Of a stretch of 64,000 nt of DNA, positions 29,441 through 40,172 are shown piece by piece. The position numbers were made by a program, and so were the translations under genes. Under the pieces are notes generated by a model. It worked only from the letters and a program-made list of their open reading frames with translations. It was not told the origin of the DNA and made no database searches. Source of the DNA: Selaginella tamariscina (taxonomy: Eukaryota; Streptophyta; Lycopodiopsida; Selaginellales; Selaginellaceae); assembly GCA_003024785.1 (NCBI GenBank), contig PUQB01000009.1:1116632-1180631 (forward strand). Reading direction: 5' to 3'. Each line of letters starts with the position of its first letter. Position 1 is the stretch's first letter.

Positions 29441-30175
29441 GGCGGGATTAATCCCGCCCACGAATCCCTCCGACGAGGAACGGTCGGCGGGATTAATCCC
29501 GCCGCCGACTCAACCCCTTCGGAGAGAGTCGGCGGGATTAATCCCGCCTTGGACTCCCTCCGACAAGGAAGAGCCGGCGGGATTAATCCCGCCGCCTCTT
29601 CCTCCTCGGGGGAGTCCGGCGGGATTAATCCCGCCGACTCTCTCCGACGAGGAAGGGAGTCCGGCGGGATTAATCCCGCCGACTCATCCTCGCCGGAGAG
29701 AGTCGGCGGGATTAATCCCGCCGGACTCCCTTCTCGTCGGAGGAAGAGGCGGCGGGATTAATCCCGCCGGCTCTTCCTTGTCGGAGGGAGTCCAAGGCGG
29801 GATTAATCCCGCCCACAATTCTTACGACGGGGAATGGGTGGCGGGATTAAACCCGCACATAACTCTCTCCAAAACTATGATTTCAAAGAGATCTCGGGAT
29901 AAATCCTGTCCCCAAATCTTTAAAACAGGGAAGTGGTGGCGAGATTAATCCCGCCACCCCTTCCCTGCCTCCTAAAATGGTTGGCGGGATTAATCCCGCC
30001 GACAACTCTTTCTAATAAATTCTGGTAACTCTTCATCAGTTGAGAAGGTTATCGACGGGATTAATCCCGCCACTCTTTTTCAGTGGCGGAGAAGCATTGC
30101 CCGGGAGATGGTGGCGGGATTAATCCCGCCACTTCTTCAAAGAGGCGAAAAAGAAATGGCCGGATTAATCCCGCC
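29441..30175. repeat. Palindrome array 1 (GGCGGGATTAATCCCGCC, about 15 copies)
   Basis: The 18-base sequence is identical to its own reverse complement. Exact copies start at 29,441, 29,486, 29,531, 29,576, 29,618, 29,663, 29,705, 29,751, 29,796, 29,983 and 30,113; altered copies start at about 29,840, 29,938, 30,054 and 30,158. The first nine are spaced 42-46 bases, mostly 45. Spacers of 24-28 bases are related (CTCCCTCCGACGAGGAAG-like) and often begin GACTC and end GAGTC, so they too form inverted repeats. Copies decay to the right. The array begins about 155 bases upstream of the DUF7869-type start. The open frame through it (repeating GGINPA) follows from the palindrome and spacing. Confidence 0.95.
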
Positions 30176-30179
30176 GCCC

Positions 30180-31770
30180 CGGTTAACCTAGAATATTAAG
30201 TTAAAAGGATATTTAAACGTGATAAATCCCTAACGGAATATATTATAATCCTAATGCATTTCTAAACCCCTAAATTGTAATTTTAAGAGAGAATGTAAGA
30301 GAGTGAATCTTAATAAGTATTTTTAAATTTGTTTATAATACTTACTTGTAAACAGCACTGAAGGCGCCGTGCTTTCCTATAAAGAATAGCACCCAATTTA
30401 ATCTCGCTCCTGAGATGATCACTATGAAGAAAAAAGAAGATCTAAAGAGTGAAAAATACAGAAATGAAGAAACCCTTGCCGGAGAAAGAACCAGATCTGA
30501 ATTTGAGTGGGAAATTAAATGCATTTTCAAATTTACATGTCAGACCGACAATACATATGTCAGAAATTCAAATTTTTTAAAAAGAACAGAAAATAAAATT
30601 TAAGATGAGTTGACACAAATATCCGACACTCTGACATATATACTCTCCAGTTCCAATGAGTATTTTAAAATTGCATTTAATGTTATTCAAGTGATTCAAG
30701 CTGTTTAATATTACGAAATTTTAGACTATATTCTACATTCTTAGTATTCAAGTATATTTATATTATATATATATATAAATATATACTTATACAATAAATA
30801 AATTGATATATTATTATGTATCATTTAAAATATATTCATAGTCTGTTTATTATTATTATTTTCTTAATTACTCGAGTATTTAGTTTTCATTTCCTAGTAT
30901 CAATGGGATATTCTTTAATATTTTATTAATATTTGAAGAATATTCTAATATTAAACCTGATTATCATAATTAAATTAGTCTTGTTCTTAATTATTGCAGT
31001 AATTATTCTACATTTGTATATATTAATGGGATTTTCTCAATTAATTTGTTATTATTTCAAGAATATTCATGTGTTAAACCTTATTATCAATATTAAATTA
31101 ATACACACTATGAACATATTTTAAATTATACATAATAATACATCATTTTATCTAATATATAGTCATATATAGTTTTAATAATATATATATTAATATCATT
31201 TCCTTAATTACTTGAGTAATTAATCTTCTTTATATTAATGGGATATTCTTTATTATTTTCTTATTATTCCAAGAATATTCCAATATTAAACATGATTATG
31301 ATAATTAATTTAGTTAATTATTTGAGTACTTAATTTACATTTGTATATATTAATGGGATTTTCTCAATTAATTTCTTATTATTTCAAGAATATTTCAATG
31401 TTAAACCTTTTTATCAATATTAAATTAATATATATTATTAAAACTATATATGGCTATATATTAGATAAAATCATATATTATTATGTATAATTTAAAATAT
31501 GTTCCTAGTGTGTTTATTAATTTATTTTCTTAATTATTCGATGTTTGTTTTGCACACATATATAAACACAATCATAAATTTACACACGCATTACAAGAAC
31601 TTACAAAAACACATATGCACACACATGCACAACCCTAAACCAAACTGAAGAAATAGGTTGCTTCTTTATTGAAAACATCATGTTCAACGCATGTATGATA
31701 TATGTACTCAATCTGTGTGACTGTATGTAACACATTGAATTTACATGTGTAATATTTATATTAAGCTTGT
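30180..31770. other. AT-rich spacer between palindrome arrays, left part
   Basis: AT-rich DNA with diverged repeats of a block containing TTAATGGGATATTCTTTA / AAGAATATTC (about 30,900, 31,030, 31,230 and 31,350). No gene is recognisable. Confidence 0.6.
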
Positions 31771-31777
31771 TGGGAGC

Positions 31778-31807
31778 AAACCCTAAACCCTAAACCCTAA
31801 ACCCTAA
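31778..31807. repeat. Interstitial telomere-type repeat (CCCTAAA)4
   Basis: Four head-to-tail CCCTAAA units, the plant telomere repeat, inside the mobile element rather than at a chromosome end. Confidence 0.95.
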
Positions 31808-31945
31808 TATGTAACACAATGAATTTACTCATGTAATATGTATGTATGTCTGTGTGTATACACGTGTGCATGTATATATGTGTACTCTGTATGTATATAT
31901 GTGTACTCTGTTATGTATATGTTAATATGTGTCTCTCTTCTCTCA

Positions 31946-32260
31946 ACATACACACCATGCATGATCCATGTTAATATGTACTGTCTCTCTTCTCTCAAAC
32001 ATACACACCATGCATGATCTATAATATGTACTCGGTCTCTCTAATATTATGTACTAATATGTATGTATGTCTGTGTGTATAATACACACCATGCATGATC
32101 CATAATATGTACTGTCTCTCTTCTCTCATATACTATGTATGTATATCTGTGTATAATATGTGTAAGTATATATGTGTACTAATATATGCAATGTGTACAA
32201 AAATAATTTTTCAACACTCTCTCTTCTCTCATACATACACACCATGCATGATCCATCCTA
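31946..32260. repeat. Short repeats with TCTCTCTTCTCTC and CACCATGCATGATCCAT
   Basis: Four imperfect copies of a unit combining TCTCTCTTCTCTCA, ACATACACACCATGCATGAT and TATGTATGTCTGTG words lie between the two telomere-type tracts. Confidence 0.7.
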
Positions 32261-32269
32261 AATCCAAAA

Positions 32270-32293
32270 CCCTAAACCCTAAACCCTAAACCC
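32270..32293. repeat. Second interstitial telomere-type repeat (CCCTAAA)3
   Basis: Three complete CCCTAAA units plus CCC, about 460 bases after the first tract and in the same orientation. Confidence 0.95.
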
Positions 32294-32669
32294 ATGTAAT
32301 ATGTGTGTATACACGTGTGTATGTATATATTATGTGTATTAATATATGCAATGTGTATGTATGTATTGATACACATGAAACTTTAACACTCTCATGGACA
32401 CACACATGTTAAATCCCTGCATGATTTATATTTTTGAGGTGTATGTGATACACCCACGCACACGCACGCGCTAATAATATAATGAAAGAATATTCGTTTA
32501 GGGCGAATCTATATTTTATTCTTTTTAGGGTTTAAGTATATTCTCAGAAGGAATATTCTATTAGGGTTGATATATATTTAATTCCTTTAGGGTTTAGGTA
32601 TATTCTTAGGGTTTCAAGAGTGGCAGCTGTGAAATCGGCGGCGGCGGCTGTGCACACAGGTGAGATGTG

Positions 32670-32936
32670 TGTGTGTGTGTGTGTGTGTGTATGTATATAT
32701 GTATAAGTGTGCGTATAATTTTATTTATTAGTTTTATCTCTCGCACACACACGCACACTCCTGTTATGTATATGTGTGTGTGGGTGTGTGTTTGTTTATC
32801 TGTATGATTTTATTTGTTTCGCTCACACACGCATACACACGATATACATATACACATATATATATATACCTATATACATATATACATACATATATTATGT
32901 GTACCAGTATCTGTAAATTTTTTTTATTGATCTTGC

Positions 32937-33003
<67 letters not shown>

Positions 33004-33830
33004 TATTATGTGTACCAGTATCTGTAAATTTTTTTTATTGATCTATCTCTCCCACACACACGCGCACTGCTTTACACACACACACACACACACACCACAC
33101 CACACACACACATATATTATAATATTATATATATAATCAATGCATATTAACAAATAGTATACAACACTAGTTTATATATATGCTTATATATTCATATGGG
33201 TTATATATCTATATACACACATATATATATGTGTGTGTTTCTGTATAATTTTATTTATTTATTAGTTTTATCTCTCGCACACACACGCACACTCCTGTGT
33301 ATGTATATGTGTGTGTGTGTGTTTGTTTATCTGTATGATTTTATTTGTTTCGCTCACACACACATACACCACAATATACATTACACATATATATACCTAT
33401 ATACATATATACATACATACAACACTAGTTTATATATATGCTTATATATTCACAGACTCTCTCTCTTCTCTAAGATTATATATCTATATACACACATATA
33501 TATGTGTGTGTTTATCTGTATAATTTTATTTATTTATTAGTTTTATCTTTTGCACACACACGCACACTCCTGTGTATATATATATGTGTGTGTGTGTGTT
33601 TGTTTATCTGTATGATTTTATTTGTTTCGCTCACATGCATACACACGATATACATATACACACATTTATATACCTATGTACACACATATATTAGGTTACC
33701 AGTACTGTATAATTTTATTTATTTATCTATCTCTTGCACACACACGTACACTCCTATACATACATACATATACATATATATATTATATATACACACACAC
33801 ATATATATGTGTGTGTGTTTTTATCTTGCT
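32670..33830. repeat. CA/TG microsatellite-rich minisatellite, about three long units
   Basis: A block with GTATAATTTTATTTATTAG, CTCGCACACACACGCACACT and TGTTTATCTGTATGATTTTA recurs at about 32,700-32,880, 33,240-33,410 and 33,520-33,680, separated by pure CA, TA and TG tracts (for example CA at 32,941-32,980). It ends directly before palindrome array 2. All open frames here are repeat artefacts. Confidence 0.85.
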
Positions 33831-33842
33831 AAGCCCTCGAGC

Positions 33843-35051
33843 GGCGGGATTAATCCCGCCGCTATAGGTTTATAGCCTCGGCGGCGGATTAATCCCGCCG
33901 CTATATGGTTGGGGCCATGGCGGCGGGATTAATCCCGCCGCCGAGGCCCTTCAGGCATGGTGAGCGGCAGGATTAATCCCGCCGCTCATCCATGCCCTGC
34001 GCAGAATGCGGCGGGATTTATCTCGCCGGCAATGGCCTGTGTGAAGGTTCTAATGAGCGGGATTAATCCCGCCGGATTCCGCGCAGGGCATTTACAGGGA
34101 ATGGGCGGCGGGATTAATCCCGCCGCCGAGGCCTCACGCAGGCCATGGGATTAATCCCACGCTCATGCCCTTCGCGGAGGGCGGCGGGATTAATCCCGCC
34201 GTTCATGTCCTGCGTGAATTCTGGGCGGCGGGATTAATCCCGCCCCCACCCATCCCTGTTCAAAAATGCCGCAGCCAATATATATGTGTGAGCGCATGAT
34301 TTACGAGAGGGCGGCGGGATTAGCCTCCGAACCTTCATTACCCGGTGGCGAGATTAATCTCGAACCTTCATTACCCCATTGGTATGTTGAATCAATCCCG
34401 ACTAACTCTGTCTGAGACGGAGAAGGTTTACAAAATACCAATGGAGGGAACTGAGAAGGGTGGTGGGATTAATTTCACCATCCCTTACATGGTGGGCGGG
34501 ATTAATCCCGCCGCGTACGCATGCCCTGCGCGGAATCGGGCGGGAATCCCGCCGCCATTGGCCTGCCTGAAGTGCCTAGGCGGCGGGATTAATCCCGCCC
34601 GATTCCGCGCAGGGAATTGGCGTCCGGCGGGATTAATCCCGCCGCATAGGGACCGAGTGAAGGCCCTGGGCGGCGGGATTAATCCCGCCGAGTCTTCAAT
34701 GCCTGTTGGAGAATGAATCTCCGCCACCCTTCCCTTTTTCTCCATTGGTGAGTGGACCAATCCCAAACGTTTCTGTCTGAGACGTAGAAGGTTTACAACA
34801 TACCAATGGAGGACTGGGAAGGGTGGCGAATTCATTTAACCATCCCTTACATGGTGGGCGAGATTAATCCCGCCTCCTTTCTGGAGTCACTGAAGGGGTG
34901 TGAGAAATAAATCCTGCCCAGTTCTCTCTGAGACCGAGAAGGGTGGCAAGATTAATTCCGCACTCCCGTTCAAGGCCTCCAGAAAGGTGGCGAGATTAAT
35001 CCCGCCCACTCTTTCAGGAGGCATTGAAGGGGTGGCGAGATTAATCCCGCC
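33843..35051. repeat. Palindrome array 2 (same 18-bp palindrome, about 18 copies)
   Basis: Exact copies of GGCGGGATTAATCCCGCC start at 33,843, 33,922, 34,107, 34,183, 34,227, 34,495, 34,582, 34,626 and 34,672. Variants start at about 33,882, 33,966, 34,010 (GGCGGGATTTATCTCGCC), 34,056, 34,146, 34,347, 34,857, 34,945, 34,989 and 35,034. Spacing is less regular than in array 1. Spacers share their own words (CATGCCCTGCGCAGAAT, and its reverse-complement-like ATTCCGCGCAGGGCAT), so spacers are also inverted repeats. A longer sub-repeat (GTCTGAGACGKAGAAGGTTT plus ACCAATGGAGG) occurs at 34,409 and 34,775. The array ends about 300 bases before the first visible exon of the ParB-like gene. Confidence 0.95.
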
Positions 35052-35167
35052 GCACCTTCCATGTGAATATATATGTGTATTAGTATATATAAGTTGCATA
35101 TCTCATTTTATTTACTTTTATCATCTTATCATAATATTTCGAGTAAAAGCTAGGAATCTATGTAAAA

Positions 35168-35250
35168 CTGTCCAGAGCTCACATTTGTGGTGGTTCTAAA
35201 ACGAAATGTTATCTTTCTTTTGCACTAACACAAATGTGAGCTTCGGACAG
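35168..35250 (+). ncRNA. Hairpin with 22-base arms upstream of the ParB-like gene
   Basis: CTGTCCAGAGCTCACATTTG(TG) at 35,168-35,189 pairs with (CA)CAAATGTGAGCTTCGGACAG at 35,229-35,250, with 20 of 22 bases matching and a 39-base loop. The 22-base arms resemble a microRNA precursor, but an attenuator or a small relic is equally possible. Confidence 0.4.
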
Positions 35251-35355
35251 TTAATTACGTCTACTTCTCTCTGTGTATTATTTTTGTATATTCGGGTTTA
35301 TACAAGTGTGTGTGCGTTTTTATATAATTTATATTTATAGTGTATTATTTTGCAG

Positions 35356-38300
35356 AAGGACGATTTGATCAAACAAGGAGATCGAGTCATTAGTATGGAG
35401 TCGTCGTCAAATTCTGGGTAAGAATTAAAATAAAATCTGTTATACTCGGATACTTGAACTAATCATTTTTGTATTCAGATGTGGAATTGAGGTGACATTA
35501 AAGACAAGAGCAGGAGAAGAGATGGGCAGGGGGATTCTGGAATCAACTTGGCCATATTTTAAGATAAATGGGAAGCGCATTGGAGCAACCATGGTTGCTG
35601 TCAAATTAACCTCTGTCACATCTCATGGACAAGCAAAACAATGGAAAGTAGATTCGCTAGTCAAGCACCCGAAAGCAGGCTGCGAACCCAGATTGGACGA
35701 TGCTCGACAGATATGCCTTGTTCCATCCAATGTCACGTTCTCGGATCCAGAGGTCGTCAGTTACAACATTAATCTCGGGTGGTTTTGTCGACTTGTGGAT
35801 AATGACGTTCACGTGTTCTCTAATGATGTTGACCTTGGAGTTCTTCTTCAACTCAACGAAAGCCCATCTATGGAGGGGATCCATCTGGATGTCTACTTCG
35901 AAGATCTTCAGACTCATCGAGTAGGTGTATTGTCAGGAGATATTGCTTCACAATACAGAAAATCAGCAAGTGGAGCAATCTTCCCTCTTCACATTGAAGA
36001 AGAACACAGCGACATCATAAGGAGATTGAGAGGTGGCTCGGTCTCAGGTTCTCTACAGATCACGTTCAATTTGCTTAGGAAGCTTCGGGAGCTGGAAGAG
36101 TGTGCCGAGAACACTAGAACAGCTGCAGTCGGGGATCACACATGTTGATTCGGATCGCAAAAGAAAATCATCAATCGTTTTGTCAGCTGCACCTGTGGCA
36201 TCTCATGCTGCAATAAGTCACAAGGAAATGATGTTGGATGATAAGATTTATCCTTGTAGGGTTAAATATTGCAGCGTCAACCCAAACTTCAATTACAGGC
36301 CACTCAACCAGGAACGTGTAGCTGAGCTCATGGAGAAGATGAAGGACGACAATTCTTATACCGTTCCACATAATGCGGTTTTGTGTCCATACTATGAAAG
36401 AAGGAAGGGTGCTGACAAAGTCTGGATCACAACACCAGAACAACTCATGAAGATTCAGACGGAGAATAAAAGATCTATCAAGTACTACATCATTAGTGGC
36501 CAGCACACAATAACGGCAGCCCAACGACTTCTCGATGAACACAACAAAGGAACGATGGCAACAAAACTTTCCGAGCATACCCGTGAGAAGCTGACAAAAA
36601 GATCGGCGTTTTTAGCTAAGCCGAATCTCACAATCGAGCAGTACCATAAGTTATCGGCGGAATGGGACGCTGCCGACACCAACCACTACAACAGCAAAAT
36701 ATGGGAGAAGTTTAAACACACGCGAGCCGTGTGGGAATCTCTTCAGCGACCACAAAGAGCTACCGCAGGGAATACACAATCTGCGGAATACCGGGTAAGC
36801 AAATTGTTTGGGCGGGATTTATCTCGCCGGTATATTAATCTGTCTTTTTCCTCAGAGAGTTGAAGAAATTGCAGCAGTTGATTTTGCCCAGGTGGGCGGG
36901 AAGGAAAATCATTTCTGATGATGTTGATTTCTTGCCCCGAAGATAGGATCTTTGCCAAATGGTTGGGGATTATGGAATCCTTTTCAAAAGGAACACTGAA
37001 GAAGAAGCAGACAAGTGAAGGGGAGCCCTCAGAAAAGTCTGCAAAGAAACCCAGTAAGACGCCGAAGGCTAAGTCTGTTCAATCTACAAAGGATGTAGAC
37101 AACGATTTCAAGCTCACATGGTTGAAGCCTTTAAATGGAACAACGATGGAGGAGATGGAAGTCTTGGCTGATTTGGTGATCGATGGCAAACTACAAATTA
37201 ATAACAGCAGCCCAACCTCTCCTTTTCATCTCAAGGCAATGGAGTTGAAGACGGTCAGGCATTTCAAGGAGTGGTTGGGAATACACTGCCACAAACTGGG
37301 TTGGACCTCGACTTCAACATATGAAGAGGTTAGCAAATATTTGCATGTGACGAACGATGATATGCTTGTCGAATGGGTGAACCAATCGGAAGATCTAGGC
37401 AAGAATCTATTGCACGCCAACGCCAAAAAGGAGAACATTGGGATGACGCCTTCTCTTATGGCAGTCCTTCAGCAGCGGAGAACCGAATTGAACCTTATAA
37501 AGGAGGATGCTACGAATCACGACAAGCCCTACAGATGTTTGTTGTTAGATTCGGAGACTTTATGGGGTAACATCACTGCTTGTAGGAAACCGTTTCAATT
37601 GTTCGTGATGGATCGGCGGGTGTCAAAAAATCTTTCGACAGATAGGGCACTAGAGGATCTGGTGGAGAAACTTAGCCGTGCAAGCATATACATAGAAGGT
37701 ATTTATTATTGAATTCATGCTTGCGCTCTTCACTGATACCTACTTTTTCAGGTATTTATTTCTTGATTGCTCATGTCACCGATACTTCGCCAAGAAGAAT
37801 AGACATCGTTGGACAGGATTTTATATGAACGATGCTAATCCCAAGTGCATTGATACTGTTGTTCACTTGGTTGTTAGGAATGCGCCAAACAATTTCAAGC
37901 TTCCAAATGACTGGCCAGGCATCTGTTTGCACTCCAACGGCCCTGAACCTCCATCCGATACACCGATAGGTATGAGTGACGTATTCGGCAATGTACGTTA
38001 TCCAAACATTACAAGTCAAGCGGCACGGAGCATCGTCAACTTGATCAGGGGTCCTCACAGTGATGCGTGGGTTTTTGACTACTGCACTAGGGGGTCCGTC
38101 TTGAAGGAGTGTTACCTTCGGCATACATGTGTGTTTGCCGTTGAGAAGGATAAGACCATGGTTGAGGACCTGAACAAGTGGATAGATTGGGTCTCAACTG
38201 AGTACCCCAACGATCCATAAAGGCGTATTTGAGAAAGTTCCCTCCAGATAAGTGCGATAGCTCTGAAGGTGAATCTGGTTCAATCTCGGAGTCTGAGAAC

Positions 38301-38708
38301 GAACATCAATCAGATATTAGACCGGAAGTTATCTCGAGGAGTACAGAACATTCGCACACTCCAGGACCCATGGAAACATCAATAGAAGATGCAGAAGATC
38401 TTGAACCATCTCACAAGCGGCTTAGACCTTCTTCGCCTCATTCAGAAGGTAATAGCGAAGAAGAATTGATAATGAATTGATAGAGTGATGAATAGTTGTA
38501 AATGAGTGTAACATAAGGCATTTTTGTATATTTCTTTTATATTTGTACAGAAAATAAATTCTCAAGGATTAATGAAGCTTTTAGTTCAAACATGGGTCAC
38601 ACATTAACAAGGTAAATAATATACCTTGATAATTTTAAGGTCAGCTAATTATCATTTTGCAGATGTAATGAAATAATTGAGAACATGGATTTTCAGCATT
38701 GCCATGAG
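35356..38708 (+). CDS. ParB-like plus divergent methyltransferase-like protein
   Basis: Exons: 35,356-35,418, 35,478-36,794, 36,856-37,698, 37,752-38,447, 38,551-38,611 and 38,663-38,708, with good GT/AG borders. The 5' start is not certain. The N-terminal 220 residues have no family I can name. Next comes a ParB/sulfiredoxin-like block: SIKYYIISGQHTITAAQRLL near 36,480-36,535, matching the SGQHR..A.. motif with R replaced by T. A Lys-rich linker follows. The C-terminal part has DAWVFDYCTRGSVLKECYLR (about 38,065-38,125) followed by CVFAVEKD, resembling the SAM-binding motif I and acidic strand 2 of DNA methylases. I see no canonical (D/N/S)PP(Y/W), so activity is doubtful. A Ser/Glu-rich acidic tail ends it. 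Frame jumps at about 36,120, 36,900 and 38,215 may be base errors. ParB-methylase pairs are common in phages and plasmids. Confidence 0.5.
36811..36828. repeat. Single palindrome inside a 61-bp intron
   Basis: GGCGGGATTTATCTCGCC, identical to the array 2 variant at 34,010-34,027, lies within the intron 36,795-36,855 (GTAAGC...CCTCAG) of the ParB-like gene. It is the only palindrome copy outside the arrays in this window. Confidence 0.9.
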
Positions 38709-38752
38709 GTAAGAGAGGGGTTTGGCGACAATTTCTTGTGCCACATGTCAGA

Positions 38753-39721
38753 ATGACAGAGTTCATGCAGGAAATGGATAATAATGCAGCTCAAAACATC
38801 GTTACCATGGGGGCCACTTCAGTTTTTGCATCATCATTTTTATTGGCTTCAGTTCCGAAATCAATTTCTTCAGCGCATGCAATATCTGAATCTTGTAAGG
38901 ATGATGTACAATTAAATGATGAAGGGATAGGCAACGAATAGTGGCAACGGATAAATGTGAAAGGGAGCAAACAAGTGATTTGCAAAGTATTCAAGAGGCA
39001 ACGCTATCTCATGTTACTCATGGCCATATTGTGTTGTTGGATGTCAATGGTGTTCTGCTTCATCGACAAAGGCCCGAGGATAGAAAAACAGAAATCAAAC
39101 AAGGAGATTTCATTCCTTGTCATGGTAAATTTCGATATGATATTATTTTTCGTCCAGGGTTGGATCGTCTCTTTCAAAAGCTTAAGGAGATGGGTGCGCT
39201 TGTGGGGATTTGGTCATGCATGCAGATTCATAACTTAACACCGCTGTTGAGTTTACTTAAGAAACATTGTAGTGTTGCAGAAGAGGTGATTCGTAAAGAT
39301 TGGATTTTTGACCAGCGAATGTGTCATAAACCTCTCGAATTTCACAATATAAGAAAGGAAAGCAAGCCATACTTCTTCAAGAATGAAAGAATAATTGGGA
39401 CTCATGGGGAGATCAGTCGCTTAAGGATAACGAAGAATGCACATATCTTAGTAGTAGACGACTCTCCTCAGAAGGCTATGCTCAACCAAAACATTGCTTG
39501 TATTCATCCAATCACTTTCGATCCATATTCTGATCGATATCATGGATGAGCTAGTGAACTACTTGGATACGTGCCTCAGAAAGAAGAATCTCGAAAATTT
39601 TTGTGAGCAGTATCCACCGTATCATACATTTCCTGAAGCTTTTCTTTCTCGTGATATTGAATTTTATAAAATGAAGGATAGCAACCGGGCGCTTTATAAT
39701 ATTATTCTTAAGGAACTTTAG
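38753..39721 (+). CDS. HAD/FCP1-like (NIF domain) phosphatase-like protein
   Basis: The frame starts at ATG 38,753 (MTEFMQEMDNN) and, after a probable one-base shift near 38,940, gives the catalytic strand HIVLLDVNGVLLHR (about 39,025). FCP1/SCP phosphatases have DxDGT/L here; the second Asp is Asn, a change also seen in some plant FCP1-like proteins, so activity is uncertain. Further motifs fit the fold: FRPGLDRLFQKLKEMG, VGIWSCMQ (the motif II Ser/Thr region) and ILVVDDSPQKAM (the terminal Asp pair). Another small shift occurs near 39,548. It ends with TAG at 39,719-39,721. It follows the ParB-like gene by under 50 bases with no terminator in sight and may be the 3' part of the same gene. 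Length and motifs suit a single HAD domain. Confidence 0.7.
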
Positions 39722-39764
39722 TTTTTATGCCTGCAGACTTATCACATCTTATGTATTAACAAGG

Positions 39765-39911
39765 ATGGCAACTCCCAATTGCATTCGTGAGAGTGTTAAG
39801 TGGTGGCAACAACATCAAGATATTGACCAAAATGATTTGATTAATCCGGAGAGTGATGATTTAGACAAAATGAAAAGATTTCTTTGTATGATAGAAAGAA
39901 AGTATTTATAA
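39765..39911 (+). CDS. Small open frame, 48 residues, unknown
   Basis: Starts MATPNCIRESVKWWQQHQDI and is rich in Asp and Lys (DLINPESDDLDKMKR), with protein-like composition. It could be a last exon of the HAD-like gene (a CAG acceptor lies just upstream at about 39,736) or a separate small gene near the element's right end. Confidence 0.3.
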   Translation: MATPNCIRESVKWWQQHQDIDQNDLINPESDDLDKMKRFLCMIERKYL

Positions 39912-40172
39912 AAAATTAACATGTTGATAAGAAAATGATTTCATTTGTAATTATGTTTGATAGTATTTCTTCATTATTGTAAACTATTTTTAGAATAATA
40001 TGAATATTCTAAGATATTTTAGGAATATTCCTTACTAAGTAAGGTTATTGAAGGATTAATTAATTAATTAATTAATATTTAAGGCTTAATTACATATTAA
40101 TTAAATGATTAATTAATAATTAAAACTTAAGTATTAATTAGTAATTTATTTTATATTCCCATTTTCACGTAT
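39912..40172. other. AT-rich right subterminal region
   Basis: AT-rich, with GAATATTC and GGAATATTCC words (about 39,998-40,030) echoing the left subterminal region, and a run of TTAA repeats. No coding signal. Confidence 0.5.

Noticed and set aside
29438-29761. Gene for a GGINPA repeat protein
   Set aside because: The open frame follows automatically from palindrome and step length; no ATG context, splice signals or conserved flanks.
29441-30175. CRISPR array
   Set aside because: Regular repeats with similar-length spacers, but the repeat is a full palindrome, spacers are related to each other, no cas genes exist and the DNA is plant nuclear.
31778-32293. True chromosome end
   Set aside because: Only three to four telomere units with unique sequence on both sides, inside a nested mobile element.
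32774-33875. Long His/Thr/Tyr-rich open frames
   Set aside because: They are translations of CA, TA and TG microsatellites.
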